A stretch of DNA of 64,000 bases from Haliotis asinina (Eukaryota > Mollusca > Gastropoda > Lepetellida > Haliotidae). The stretch lies in assembly GCF_037392515.1 (NCBI RefSeq), contig NC_090280.1, positions 18,540,001 through 18,604,000 on the forward strand, read 5' to 3'. Position numbers and translations under genes: made by a program. Under the pieces are notes generated by a model, which was not told where the DNA came from, did no database searches, and was given only the letters and a program-made list of their open reading frames with translations. Shown here in pieces: positions 1 to 11,525 of this stretch. Numbering within the stretch: the stretch's first letter is position 1; every line of letters begins with the position of its first letter.

Positions 1-39
1 ATCGTTGGCTTGACTTTGTGTACTTTATTGATACTTGCT

Positions 40-300
40 TGGGTCTCCTACTTCTTTTGCATCAGAAAACGGATATAAGATCTAATAGCAGCTTTATAAT
101 CAGAGTATGAAATCAGAAGTGATGTTACACAAGATCAGCCATTGCGTTACCAGAGACTCTAAAATGGCTAGGCAACCAACAAGGGACGATGTCGCATTGG
201 CCAGTAGCAAGGGCATTATACAATTCAATAATGTCTAATAAAAGTGAATGCTTGCAAGAAAGATTCTTAATAGCCTGAAGGCACAAAATAGTCAGACAAG
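40..300 (-). mobile_element. Decayed fragment of I/Nimb-like LINE (RNase H region)
   Basis: The stretch matches, base by base with many differences, the RNase H part of the large LINE at about 11810-12070. Shared runs include 'CACTTCTTTTGCATCAGA', 'TATAAGATCTAATAG' and 'TTCAATAAT'. It is more diverged than the other copies in the window and holds no open frame, so it is an old 5'- and 3'-truncated relic lying on the minus strand. Confidence 0.7.
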
Positions 301-309
301 AGTATGTAT

Positions 310-836
310 TCAGTTTGTTTATATTTGGAGTGTTCGGGTATGTGCCACTAAAGCAGAATTCCCTAAAGATTCAGGGCTTCTACTATGATGGAAATAGTTC
401 TCTTCACAGTTAATGGGAAAGTGAAGACGTCAATAGGTATACTTTCACTCTGCCTTTTTCAATCTGTCATAATTTGTATGTCTTGTTTGCTTTGCTATTG
501 ATGTCATATACACTTGGTTTGTTAAAATAGGGAGTATTTAGAAAGGCATTATTTAACATAATTTGTACAGACTTATCTGGTTATCAAGAGTGCTTGTGTT
601 TGAAACATAGGTACGATATCTAATTCCTCCATCTCTTGTATCGCACTGTATTTGTGACCATTTTGTTTGTTTTTCCCTCATGGGAAACATAACAGCTGGT
701 TGTCACCGTTCAATAAGAACAAAGCACACGTAGATAGAATTACAATATAGGATGACATGCTAACATTATATTCAGTTACGCCCGCTAGTTCACAGCGACA
801 GTATGTGTTCTTAACGAAAGTCTGTAAATCTACAGA
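310..836. other. Non-coding 5' flank of the first cluster gene
   Basis: No gene is visible. From about 690 onward the sequence resembles the 5' flank of the 30240 gene and the reverse complement of the region above 60816, so it belongs to the duplicated upstream region of this gene family. Confidence 0.5.
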
Positions 837-870
837 CCTATCACGTTACGTGAAATGAAATGTATAAATA
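837..870 (+). promoter_or_regulatory. Conserved core promoter, first sushi-kringle copy
   Basis: A TATAAATA box lies at 863-870, 42 bases before the ATG at 912. It is preceded by 'CCTATCACGTTACGTGAAAT', which is nearly identical at 30165-30198 and, on the minus strand, at 60783-60816. The 'CACGTTA' block and the TATA box are the best-preserved non-coding bases in the flanks, which argues that this is the functional core promoter inherited by each copy. Confidence 0.65.
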
Positions 871-911
871 TCTGAATGACCTCATTCCGCTTTCTGGCGA
901 TTCCTGCTGAC

Positions 912-1045
912 ATGGAGAAGACATCGCTCTGCGTGCCCCTGGTCACTGAGTTTGCCTTTAAAATACCTCGCATGTCTGCAAATTTCCAGGCATCATATTT
1001 GTCGAGTCAGGCTAGTGTTTCCAGTGGGAGGAGGCCCCATGCTAG
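912..1045 (+). pseudogene. Signal-peptide exon of decayed copy 1
   Basis: The ATG sits where it does in the two intact MEKI-type genes, 42 bases after the TATA box. The product begins 'MEKTSLCVPLVTEFAFKIP', against 'MEKILLCMLMATEWVFAF' in the 30240 gene. The donor is 'CTAG|GTAGTA'. Length 134 breaks the phase-1 rule of the family. Confidence 0.6.
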
Positions 1046-1303
1046 GTAGTATATGACTGAGGTACTCATTCAACAATTTAAGCGCCAGTTAAGAGATCTA
1101 AAACTTATCTCATTCCTTTCAAAGTAATCTTTTTGTATTCTCTACTATTGTGAAAATCAAACTCGAAAGTTCATGCACGAAAACGGTTTAGCAACTTGTT
1201 CGAGGAACTGCGTCTTCATATATTATTGTTTATTGACCTTGATAATAAGGCCATACGTATGGACAAGCTTTCATGAAATGCCGATGCATATTTTCTCTTT
1301 TAG

Positions 1304-1387
1304 AGACATCAGGATCTGTTATTGCCACGATGAATCCGGCTGTATCAAACTTGGCCAAGCGTGTCGAAAAAGACAGGGAAGATGAAT
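1304..1387 (+). pseudogene. Helical exon of decayed copy 1
   Basis: Acceptor 'CTTTTAG|AG' and donor 'GAAT|GTAGGT' bound an 84-base phase-1 exon ending 'KRVEKDREDE'. The equivalent exon in the 30240 gene is 72 bases and ends 'KRINELEKDREDE'. Confidence 0.6.
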
Positions 1388-1389
1388 GT

Positions 1390-2089
1390 AGGTGTTTTAT
1401 ATATTTTATTTTCACATTTTGACTGTTGAGACTAAATTAATTACAATTTCAGCTGTCACATTATCTTTTTCATATTTATATCACAACACTATCGTACACA
1501 TGTCAGTAATATCTTAGGAAGGTCATATATTCATTAAAGAGGAAGGCGAAACAAAAATATCATTTTAATACATTTGATGGAATGCTGGGGACGGACTACA
1601 GTCGTTCTGATGGAACAGAGATTGTCAGTCAATATGTCTCTTGTACAAACATTGCAGAGTGCGAGAAAATGATCTCTTCACTCAAATGTAACACACTAAT
1701 GACACTTAAATCGTCACAATTGATAACAACAATAACAGAGACAGCACTGTGTCTTTGATTCCAAGATGAAACTGTATTTCAAATTAATGGAGAAACGCAA
1801 CGATATTTTCCTTGAACTCTCAATCAACATAGATCACGAACTACTCGAAAGTTCTGGGTTATCGCAATGATATGCACGGAGAAAAAACAAAACAGACGAC
1901 ACCAGTCAGTATCCGAGATCAGGAGGCAACTATCAGGAGGAAGGGGCGCTAGCATTACGTTTTGTCACTCACTTAAATTACCGGGCAAAAGAAATATGTT
2001 ACTGACGTACGTGGCATCTATGAAATCACAAACAGAATTCATTCTGACTGAAAATTATTTGTATTTATCTTAGCTCATTAAGAGTCTAT
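1390..2089. other. Intron of copy 1 without further gene
   Basis: AT-rich intronic sequence. It aligns loosely with 30640-30860, after the equivalent exon of the 30240 gene. No open frame has support. Confidence 0.4.
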
Positions 2090-2760
2090 GGATCAAAATT
2101 ACAACGTTACAATTACACAAATCAGAATTCATTGAGAAAGTTCATAAGACTCACACAATGACGCCAAAGTGAGGGACAAATTATCAACGGTGACTGTGGC
2201 CACCCTGGGTATCCATGCAAGCCAAGACAGTGTCTCATTGACAGCGTCAGTGGGGGATGACGTCAGCAGGAAACCTGTTCCAATAGTCCAAGCAAGTCAG
2301 TTCAAGCTCCCGTCGGTTCGTTGGAAGCGGTACATGCTGTCCCAGTTCATGTTTAAGATGGTGAAGCTCCCATAGATGTTCAATGGGTTCATGACTGAAG
2401 TAGTAGGTATTCCCGAACAATTCTGGCAGTGAGTCCTCTTGGCTGTTGTCGACTATATGGCATCAACTCTAGAAGTTTTTATCTCTGTACAGCTTTGCAG
2501 CCAAGGACGTTGAGTTCGTGTCCATTTCAGTCTGCGTTGACGTAGAAGACGGATCAATGTCGTTCCCTGGGGGCATCGGCAGGCTTGCATACCAGACATA
2601 TCATATCGTCGAGGGACTGTTCGTCTGTTGATGGCATGTCCTTGTGCTGTCTTCGCCATTGACATCTCTGTGATGTATTTGTTCTGGAGGTGGATCTGCT
2701 GGGAGCAGCGGTGTTTGGTCATGACTCTTGCATTTAACGATCTTGGGTCTGGTTTACGGA
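2090..2760 (-). mobile_element. Tc1-like transposase fragment
   Basis: Read on the minus strand, 2453-2722 gives 'IRLLRQRRLKWTRTQRPW', which matches the linker between the HTH and catalytic parts of Tc1/mariner transposases and resembles the fragment at 6914-7273 ('RRLRWARTVRRWQRRDW'). Stops and frameshifts are frequent and no terminal repeats were recognised. It lies in the first large intron of copy 1 and is an old relic. Confidence 0.55.
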
Positions 2761-3527
2761 ATCTTATGCCGTTTTAGGTGCGTTTGGTCGATATGCTTTT
2801 TCATCAGAAACCACACTGATGTTGATTATGAATGCCAGTTTGGATTGGAAAAAAATGTTAACAAAACGAAACAATCACGCTAAAACACCATTTTGTAAGA
2901 AGAAATTCTTCCATTTGGTTTTGAATAGTTAGGTTCCTTTCGTGCTTTAGAATATATAAATGTGTTTGCGTTAACCATGTCAAAGGAACTCCTCCAATCC
3001 TCAGTTAAACTTATTGAGGGCAAACTGACAATTAAAGAATATTCAAATTGCGAAAAGGAAGAAACCCTATAGTTTATTCACAAAAGCGACCATGGTAATG
3101 TACTGACACATTTTGCTGATAAACGTTGTCAGTTGATGCTAGCTTTTTCTGGCATGGAGTTATCTACAAGTCAGACAAGTATCGATAACCAAGCACTATG
3201 TCAATATCTTGTATAACTTTCGGGAACTGCAATAACATCACTCAACCTCCATCAGTTATGATATCATTCAGACTGCACTCAAACCCAATAATATTTATGC
3301 CGGTAATATCTAAGGAATATACTTTTATACTGCGTTTTATGTGCATAAGTGACTGGCCGTTTGTGACGGGTACCACTAGGACACACTCACTCAGCAGGAC
3401 ACCTTTCTCCTTTGTGTAAATGCATGTATTGAAAATGGTATCGACTGATAGCAGTTATTTCAAAAGATGAAAGCATATTAGTCAAAATGGAGAGTCAGTA
3501 TGTGTAAAGTGATCAGTTTCGTTGCAG

Positions 3528-3590
3528 AGAAGATGTTAAATGCCACCCAAAACAAAGAGGTTCGTCTGAGTCACATGAAGACGGTACTAG
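3528..3590 (+). pseudogene. Second helical exon of decayed copy 1
   Basis: Acceptor 'GTTGCAG|AG' and donor 'CTAG|GTAATG' enclose 63 bases (phase 1 on both sides), the same length as the equivalent exons at 34339-34401, 47597-47659 and 51234-51296. The frame is open and encodes '...NKEVRLSHMKTVL'. Confidence 0.6.
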
Positions 3591-4015
3591 GTAATGCATT
3601 GCTAAATCAGATAACACAGTCTTACCTACATAGTGCATCATAACAGGTATCATACAAACTTCAATCCCGCGGGGTGGAGATGAAGGAATTTGAGGCCTTC
3701 ATGGGCAGAGTTTGTTAAACGCAAGTACATTACTAATATTAACCCGCTAATTCCATATTTATACCACCATATAGCTTGAGTATACCATTTTTCTGTGTTT
3801 AGGTAATTAATTGTGATGGTGCCACCATTTGAGCAGGACATTCTTTTTGGTAAAACTGATACATCATAGTGTTACCACATTTGATGGTGATTTGTAAGGA
3901 CTTGAAAATGAATAGTCTGAATAGAAGCATCGTATCCACATTAAAACTGTTTTTAAGATAGGGTTTTCATTTTCTTAGTGAATCTTATTTGTATGAGTCC
4001 AAAGATAGCAAATAT

Positions 4016-4089
4016 TTCCAAAGATGAAAGCAGATTTGTCAAAATCGAAAGTCAGTGTATGTAAAGTGATCAGTTTCGTTGCAGAGGCA
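4016..4089 (+). repeat. Duplicate of the 3454-3529 intron end and acceptor
   Basis: About 70 bases, ending in 'GATCAGTTTCGTTGCAGAG', repeat the intron end and splice acceptor that precede the exon at 3528. After the acceptor the copy runs into unrelated purine-rich sequence, so it is an orphan acceptor with no exon. Its surroundings (3840-4010) match the sequence before the helical exon of the 30240 gene. Confidence 0.6.
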
Positions 4090-5502
4090 GAGGCAATTCA
4101 CAAACCCATCAAGAAAGGTGACCACCAAGTGACCACAAACATAACCTCAGTCTAAATCAAACAACAAACGGATGACCTGAACCATGACTACTGTCTTTTT
4201 AGCCAGAGCTTTTCAGTTTATTGAAAGTAAAGTACATCAGTTTGATTTAAATCAGTTCTTTTTCTCATGAGAACCACCCGTGACCACGATCCATATTAAT
4301 TCATGGAAAACATCATTTAAAAAACTGCAACTCAGAAATCTTAGACGGTCTTGAGTGTGACTCTAATGACATTGTGTGACATTGACGGCAAAGTCTTTGA
4401 TGGCGCCGCCGTTGTTCATAGAGGTGATTCCAAAAAGCGTTGTGATTTCTGTGACTTCTTCTTCCAATCGACGAAGAGACAACTGCAGGACTGCCGTCGT
4501 GGCGACGTTGTTTGGAACAACTACAACGACGGTAGCCTGAAAGAAAAACGAAAACAACGCAGTAGAAGAGTATCTATGTCTATGATCTTTGCTCCTTTTC
4601 TAAAAGAATCCAAGGACAAAAAAGAACACTTTGCATTCTTAACAGATGATGTGGCTAGCAGATCCAACCAGGAAAGGTAGTGTTAATAACAGCTTTGGAG
4701 TCAGTGGGGACAGTAGGGAGTGAAGAGTGAGTGAGTGAGTTAATATTTAAGGTCACAGGGAGTGAAGAGAATATGCAAATTGGTTGAACTAAAGTCTACT
4801 GTTGAGGGTGCCATTTGGACAAGGGAAACACTTCAGATATTGTCATATCAACACGCACGCACGCACGCACGCACGCACGCACATACATACATTCATATGA
4901 ATCAACTGAATGCAAGTAACATATGAGGTGCTGTTAATCTCAGCTGACCTGCACCCTCTAGCAAATATAACCCATTCCAGACACCTTACTGTCGATTCTT
5001 ATACTGTTAGTGACATGAAGCATGAAAGATTTCTGTTTTATGTAAACGAAAATATCATACAAGAATCTTTTGAGAAAAAATTGTTTTATAGTGCCTTTGG
5101 AATACGCATTTCACGCAGTAAATCTTTTTTTACTTTGTATTGGCGGCTCTGTTCTCGAGGTGCCTCATTGATCCTGCCCATTGTATCAATCTCAAAAATC
5201 CTCGATTCCTCGTTGTCCAAAGCAACCCACATGCCTTTGAATATATTTACCCTTGAAAACTGTCGCCTTCAAACATGGACGTTGGCGGACAGATAAGCGT
5301 ACATCCAAATCTCGGCAGCCATTCCGTATGCACCTATTATAGAGTTCAGGAGAATCCCAGCTGAAGTCACGCTACACTACGACCATGTAAATCACTCTAC
5401 GACTCTGTGACGTAGAAATTACCTATAGCTTCCACCGGACGCAAAGCAAACAAGGGGCAGGTAACTCACAAGCCCACTTTCAACGGTTGAGAATGTATTG
5501 CC
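4090..5502. other. Intronic sequence with microsatellites
   Basis: No gene has support. A (GAGT)n run near 4725-4741 with 'TTAATATTTAA' is a tiny LINE 3'-end fragment. A (CACG)n run occupies about 4853-4881. From about 5100 to 5270 the sequence resembles the intron before the sushi exon of the 30240 gene (34700-34880), so open frames there are chance. Confidence 0.45.
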
Positions 5503-5512
5503 AATGCTTAAG

Positions 5513-6404
5513 TGAGTGAGTGAGTGAGTGAGTGAGTTAATATTTAACGTCACATCGGCAATATCTCAGCCATATCGTGACAAGGACACTTAAATGAACA
5601 CTTAAAAGAAATATATGCACATTCTAAAAATCTGTCAACGAAGGACAGTAAAACAACTAGAATATCACAAGTTTAATTAAAACCCGCATGAAAAGTTAAA
5701 CCCAATATCACTATTTAGACAATACAACATAAAATCAGGCCATGGATCGACAACAACAGATCACCACACTAGGGACCATGAGGACTTACAGTACCTTTGC
5801 TACCTGCATGGACTCTAGTTGGATTTACATCATCCCTTCAGCTGCTGGCGAGTGTACAAAATGCTAGACAAAATTAAAACAACAAGAATACTACGATTAA
5901 AATCCTGGTAGATTTAAATTTACATCGAATGTTTTGGGACTTACGGACCCTCTCAGGAGGACAATAATTTTACAATACTTCAACTCCCTTTGAGGGTACA
6001 GCCACTAACAATTCTAATTACTAATATAAACTACCAATCATTAAAATACATCTATTTACAGCATATACGTACTATTCATAATTCAATCAAGAAATCAATT
6101 TCCTTCAAAAAAATCGATGATTAAATGAGAATTAAAAAGATCCTTGACAGTTTTGATATTGAAATATTTATCCCTTGTGATGGAGAATTCAACACAGTCG
6201 AGCAGGATATGCTTGACTCTCTCATCACAAGGGATACAAAACGGAGGATCCTCACCTTTCAATAAGTATGCATGAGTATATCGTGTATGGCCAATACGAC
6301 ATCGTCTTAAAATAACCTCTTCAAATCTGGACTGACAGCCCAAGTAGGTGTAACCAATATACGGTTTTATTTCATGTAATATATTTATACCTACCTGGGT
6401 GCCA
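5513..6404 (-). mobile_element. 5'-truncated I/Nimb-like LINE with target duplication
   Basis: The minus strand carries the LINE's C-terminal zinc-ribbon part (6095-6343, 'GCQSRFEEVILRRCRIGHT' then 'C-I-P-C...H-I-L-L-D-C') followed by the 3' UTR and a (GAGT)n tail at 5513-5537. The 10-base target duplication AATGCTTAAG lies at 5503-5512 and 6405-6414. The element is about 890 bases and lies immediately before the sushi remnant of copy 1. Confidence 0.85.
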
Positions 6405-6459
6405 AATGCTTAAGATCTGAGTTCAAATTCCTAACGTTGGTGACCCATCCTAACGTTGG

Positions 6460-6560
6460 TGACCCATCCTCTAGAAGGCACAGACATAGTTTTCTACAGT
6501 TCTACAGGTCTTCATGCCATTGCTTTCTACAAATGCAAGAAGGGATTCCTTAGTTAACTA
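6460..6560 (+). pseudogene. Sushi exon remnant of copy 1
   Basis: The run from 'AGAAGGCACAGAC' to 'TGCAAGAAGGGATTC' aligns with the middle of the sushi exon at 34911-35117 (encoding 'EGTDVLYSSTGLHA...'). The first and last cysteine regions are missing. A 19-base tandem duplication ('TAACGTTGGTGACCCATCC') precedes it. Confidence 0.65.
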
Positions 6561-6734
6561 CCGGACAAAAGTTATCACCAACTTTAATTGGCTCAATAGT
6601 AAACACAGTAGCGTATATGAGATTTCTGACAACTGATGTATTGACAGAAATCATTTTCTGATAATTCGAATGAAAATTCATTGTCATGTCACTTTGCAAT
6701 ATCCCGCAATACACGAAGAAAGAGTCAAGGGGTC

Positions 6735-7340
6735 CAAATTAAAAACTACACAAATCACAGTTCTTTCAAAAAGTTCATAAAGAGTCATTTTATGGCACAG
6801 AAGTCAGGAAACACTTCATCAAAAAATGGGTGTCAATGCACACCAACACACGCCTCCTCATTGTTGATAACCACAACAGGTCTCAACACTTCATCCCTGT
6901 ATCGCTGACCAAATCAAATCAAATTTCCACGGATGATAACCAATTGTGTTGTCACTTGGCCACAGATGCCACTCCATACCATGACGTCGCCACCTCCAAA
7001 TGGTTGAACTTCTCTCACGCAGTTCGGTGTCAGTCGCTCGCCCCTTTGTCGAAAAACCCTAACCCTGCCATCATTCCTGAAGAGACAGAGCCGATTTTCA
7101 TCTGTAAAGAGCACCCTTTCCCAGTCGCGTCGCTGCCATCGACGCACAGTTCGCGCCCATCGCAGTCTGCGTTCACGGTGTTGACGGGTCAAGGCCATTC
7201 CACGGTAGGGTCGGTAGGCTCGTATCCCGGTCAACAGAAGACGAGCGTTTGTGAGAAACGAACAGTGTGTCAACGGGAAGGGTGCAACCTAGTTTAATGT
7301 CAAAATGGAAACTTCTTGAGCTTTTGTTGAAATTGTAAGT
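6735..7340 (-). mobile_element. Tc1-like transposase fragment
   Basis: The minus strand is open at 6914-7273 and encodes a recognisable Tc1/mariner piece: 'RRLRWARTVRRWQRRDW', then the first catalytic Asp in 'VLFTDENRLCLF', and 'DVMVWSGICG' before the second catalytic region. The region to the left resembles the tail of the 2090-2760 fragment. The catalytic triad is incomplete, so it is inactive. Confidence 0.75.
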
Positions 7341-7529
7341 AAAGTATATCCTCCTCGATTTCATCTGCTCCGTCTCGTCCAAAAGTCACGATTGCAAAAT
7401 GAACCCGTTACTAAGTCTGATTTAATATTTACATTGTGATAATAACAATTACTTCCTCTTCTTCTTTTTCTTTTTCTTCTTCTGCTGTTGCTACTACTAC
7501 GTGGGACTTGATATCATAACTCACTCACT

Positions 7530-7532
<3 letters not shown>

Positions 7533-7596
<64 letters not shown>

Positions 7597-7606
7597 ACTA
7601 CGTCAT
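7533..7606 (+). repeat. (TAC)n/(ACT)n microsatellite before kringle exon
   Basis: A trinucleotide run grading into GACTAC repeats ends 13 bases before the kringle acceptor of copy 1. The same repeat type sits in the same intron of the 30240 gene (35287-35390) and of the minus-strand gene (45535-45595). Confidence 0.85.
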
Positions 7607-7619
7607 GTTTCCTCGACAG

Positions 7620-7895
7620 TATCTGACTGTTGGGCGGCACATGCTGGAATAGCGCTATATACCGGACACGATCAACAACGGTAACCGGCAAGGTCTGTCA
7701 GCGATGGGATTCTCAGATGCCACAAATCCACGAATATGTAGACGACGATCAGTTCACCATCCACAAACTGTAAAGGATCTGCTAACTACTGCCGTGACCC
7801 GTCTCGTGACGGGTTTTTATCGTGTTACACAACGGATCCACACATACGCTGGGACACGTGTGATGTCCCTAAGTGTGAGATCCATAACCACTGCC
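7620..7895 (+). pseudogene. Kringle exon remnant of copy 1
   Basis: The acceptor 'CTCGACAG|TATCTG' and the start 'SDCWAAHAGIALYTG' match the intact kringle exons. The 'CQRWDSQ' region and the 'RWDTCDVPKCE' end are recognisable, but they lie in different frames because of a one-base loss near 7670 and a loss of about 20 bases in the centre. Confidence 0.7.
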
Positions 7896-7899
7896 TTAC

Positions 7900-9982
7900 A
7901 AATACAAAACTGGGTTGGGAGGAATTCTGATTTATCAACATTAAAATCTGTCAGTGTGAAACAAATGATGGTTATTCTCTTCTTTTTAAAGGTTTTTGCA
8001 TTGTATCTGTTATTTGGGCCAAGGGTGGTAAGTGTCGACCTTCATACCTCTGACAGCAATGCTCAATCTAAATCCCTGTGTCTTGAGAAATCTCCAGTTT
8101 CAGTCGCATTTTATTAAATGCTTACGCTGGCTTGACGTCGTGGCAGTTCATGCTTACGACGGGAAGTTTCAGATTAATGTTTCGTTATAGTTCTTGGTGC
8201 AATACAATGTTATGGTTTTAAACAGACTAAGCTGAGAAACAATCTTCAACAGTATCACACACAACAGAAGATGGAATCAGATCCAAATTTTAAAATCATT
8301 TTGCCGTACAATTTAGATCTAGACATAATATACTCACAGGCACAGGTTATGGTAATTGACTTGGAACTAGCCACGAGAATTAATAACTGATATATTAATG
8401 ATGAGATAGTTTTCAAGAAAATCATTGCAGGATTGCAAAAGGCACCTTTTAAGCTTTTTCTGGCTTTTGAGATCAAAGTGAGATGTAACTATTAACTACT
8501 TCTATTATTTTCAATGTACCTCACTTACAAGCGAGGTACATTTCATTGTACCCTGCTGCCAATGGCAACTCATTCGGTACTTCGTGGTAGAACTTCTTTA
8601 TGTCGAACGACATTGAATCACGCATAATGCATGGAAATGATCGAGGTTTTGCAAATGCAAACCTATGGAAAGGAGATAACTCTAAATCTTTTTTTGTGAA
8701 GTCTGATGTAGCGATGACTATTAAATCGCACTCCAATAATTAAATGTTGACATAACGTTCAAATGTAGTCCTTGTGAATATTAAGAAGGTGCATTACACC
8801 GCGGCAACTTTACTTAACAAATACCTGGCTGAAAAAAAACCACGTTGGCTGAAATGTACGATCCGATACCCTTGCTTCAAACAGTTCAAAATTAACACTG
8901 AGGTGTTCGGGAAGATCAATACGTTGTTCACTGGTCACGAGTGGGGCAAGGGCTGTTTATGTTCCCTAATATTTAATCATTGGCCATATCGCTGACCAAT
9001 CGACATGCTAAATCCCGACTGTGTCAACTCGAGCTGTTACGACAGCTTGTGTATTGTAATCATAAATCACCATGAAACAACGTGAACAAAAATGCTTAAA
9101 ATACCTGTAAGTGGTTAAAATCTAATAATTTTGGATATTACTTCTGTCAGTATCTAAGAATTATGAATAATTATTATCTGTTTCGCAACAAACATTGTCA
9201 AAGATGTTTTGATAATCCCCCATTTTTCTCTATTACATTTGCAAACGTTGCTTAGCGGTAACATAGCTATCTAGAACACCTTCTGCGCGGTGTTTGTATT
9301 TGGCTTGACTTCTTATAATTGAACAACAGTAATAGACAAGTGTGCATATGTAGTGGCGTTAGGATGGGTTACTTCTCGTGGGCAAGAAGCACAAAGCGAC
9401 TGGGATGTGAGGTAATGGACGTTTATTATAATGTAAGACTAATCAAGCCAGGTTGGTATCACTTGAGCCGTCGGTATCACTTGAGCTGTTCCATACATAA
9501 AACTATACGTCTACGTCTACGTGATCATATCAACATGAAATAGTCCAGATCACCACGATCTTGATTCTCAAGAATATCACAACGTGTGATGACCGCCACA
9601 TAAGATACTGACGAAGAGATTGGATGAAATTTACCTTTAAATACTTGGATACCTTATACGCTTGGGTGGACAGAGACCAAAAGAAGCAACACACAAGCCT
9701 TAGCAAGGGACACGCTTTAAAGGGAAGCAGTGCAAATGATGAGTATGGTTAAAATAGAATTAAGAGCATTGCTACACTAGATGGGTGTTAAGAGGGTTAA
9801 GGATACGATGTAAAATGTAGAATGTAAAATAATTGATAAAGTGGTTAGATCTAGATTTTTTAATTAAATTGTGTATCTCATCAAAATGTGACACGCAACT
9901 TTTAAAGATTGATATGTTTATTATATATACAACTACATGCAACACGAAGCTGACGCTGCCATATATATTTTCAGATATGACT
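7900..9982. other. 3' flank of copy 1, no gene
   Basis: From 7920 to about 8270 the sequence matches the 3' flank of the 30240 gene (36160-36560), for example around 'GTGTCGACCT' and 'GGTTCGTTATAGTTC'. The part from 8280 to 9930 has no partner there and no supported gene. Short open frames on both strands look random. Confidence 0.5.
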
Positions 9983-9994
9983 TAATAACGAGAC

Positions 9995-10449
9995 GTCCTC
10001 CTGAGAGGGTATGTAAGCCCCCAAACTCCCTAAGTAAATTTCAAGCTTACCAGGATTTTATGCGTAGGATTTTTGTGATTTTATTCATGGCTAAATTTGA
10101 CACCAATCGCTGGCGGGCGGGGAATGATGTAAATCCAGCTAGGGTCCATGTAGGTGGCAAAGGTACTGTAAGTCCCCATGGTCCTTAGTATGCTGATCAA
10201 CCTTCAGTTGCTAGTGATCTATAGCCCGTTCTTAGATTGTGCTGTTGTATTGAGGTATATTTTTTATGATAGCGTTCTAGTTTTATATTATGAGCTGTGA
10301 TATTCTAGTAGTTGTACTGTCCTTTAATGACAGGTTTTTATCTAATACATTTAACGGGGTAAATATTGATATAAACTGTTCTCGTCACGATATGGCTGCA
10401 ATATTGCCGATGTGACGTTAAATTTTAACTCACTCACTCACTCACTCAC
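9995..10449 (+). mobile_element. 5'-truncated I/Nimb-like LINE (3' UTR only), plus strand
   Basis: The sequence is the reverse complement of the LINE 3' UTR seen at 10934-11440 and ends in '(ACTC)n'. The 12-base target duplication TAATAACGAGAC is at 9983-9994 and 10450-10461. A single unfilled copy of the same site lies at 37023-37034 in the paralogous flank. Confidence 0.85.
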
Positions 10450-11525
10450 TAATAACGAGACTCCCCAAATCACCTTTGTAACAACGCCACGTGGCGTGTT
10501 ACGTGAATGAGAACATAATACATGCACATCAGAGCTTCAACAGGTAAACAAACTGTAACCGTTGATGTACGGATGGGCATTTCTGTTATAATTATTCACC
10601 ATCACAGTGTTTAGAGATTGCTTAAACGATTGATTTCTTTTAATGGAACTATAGACGTTTTGACGTGTAGTAATGACAGCTGTTATGGATAATAACATCT
10701 TATGTTTACTGCAATATTTTGATGCAGATTCACGTATATTGTCGAGGAATGATACAAGAAGGTACATGAATCTGCATTGAAACGCGGCACTCAAGAAAGT
10801 TGTCCAGATAACTTTTCATTTTTGCTCAAATTGTGACTTTCAGATCAAGACCTGCGACCTTTAACTGTGCTCTATTTGTGTTGAGGTGTTAGCCAAAGTC
10901 AATACAAGTGATAAATAAATAGAACACTATGGAGTGAGTGCGTGAGTTAATATTTAACGTCACATCGGCAATATTGCAGCCATATCGTGACGAGAACGAT
11001 TAATTATAAAAATACAAATGAATTACGAGCACGGACATTGCAAAACCCTGTCAGCGAAGGACAGTAAAACTGACTAGAATATCACAGAATAGAATATAAA
11101 ACTAGTGAATAGACCTAAAACAATATATCAAAGAGGACAGTACAATATAAAAATGAGCTATAGGTTGCCAACAACTGAAGGTAGATCACCATACTAAGGA
11201 CCATGAGGACTTACAGTACATTTGCTTCCTGCATGGACCCTAGCTGGATTTACATCATCCCTTCAGCTGTTAGCAATTTAGACAAATCTAGCCATAAAGT
11301 AAAAACACACTTATTCTACGATTAAAAGGCTGGAAAACTTAAATTTACTTCAAATGTTTCTGGACTTACGTACCCTCTCAGGAGGACAATTGTTTTACGG
11401 TACTTCAACCCCCTTTGAGGGTACAGCCACTAACGATTTGAGTTACAAATTTAATCTTCCAATTTTAAAATATTTATCTATTTACAGTTCACTTAACAAA
11501 TTTAATTCCTTTAAAAATGCAATAA

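Larger units (their letters stand above)
912..7895 (+). pseudogene. Decayed sushi-kringle secreted-protein gene (copy 1)
   Basis: This is a broken member of the cluster. Recognisable exons are: signal-peptide exon 912-1045 (start 'MEKTSLCVPLV'), helical exon 1304-1387 (ends 'KRVEKDREDE'), helical exon 3528-3590 ('EVRLSHMKTVL'), a short sushi remnant about 6460-6560, and a kringle remnant 7620-7895. Splice signals are mostly kept, but the first exon is 134 bases (phase 2) where the next exon needs phase 1, and the hydrophobic signal core is disturbed by Pro and charged residues. The sushi exon keeps only its middle part, and the kringle has a one-base loss early and about 20 bases missing in its centre. 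A LINE (5513-6404) and two Tc1-like fragments sit in the introns. It aligns exon by exon with the 30240 gene. A shortened transcript cannot be excluded, but a folded sushi-kringle protein is unlikely. Confidence 0.7.

Noticed and set aside
4351-4680. 109-codon frame on the plus strand
   Set aside because: Lys/Arg-rich with no recognisable domain, lies in an intron of copy 1; the opposite strand is equally open, so there is no basis for choosing it.
4910-5296. 128-codon frame on the plus strand
   Set aside because: Its second half aligns with intron sequence before the sushi exon of the 30240 gene, so it is non-coding.
6830-7297. 155-codon frame on the plus strand
   Set aside because: Antisense shadow of a Tc1-like transposase fragment read on the minus strand.
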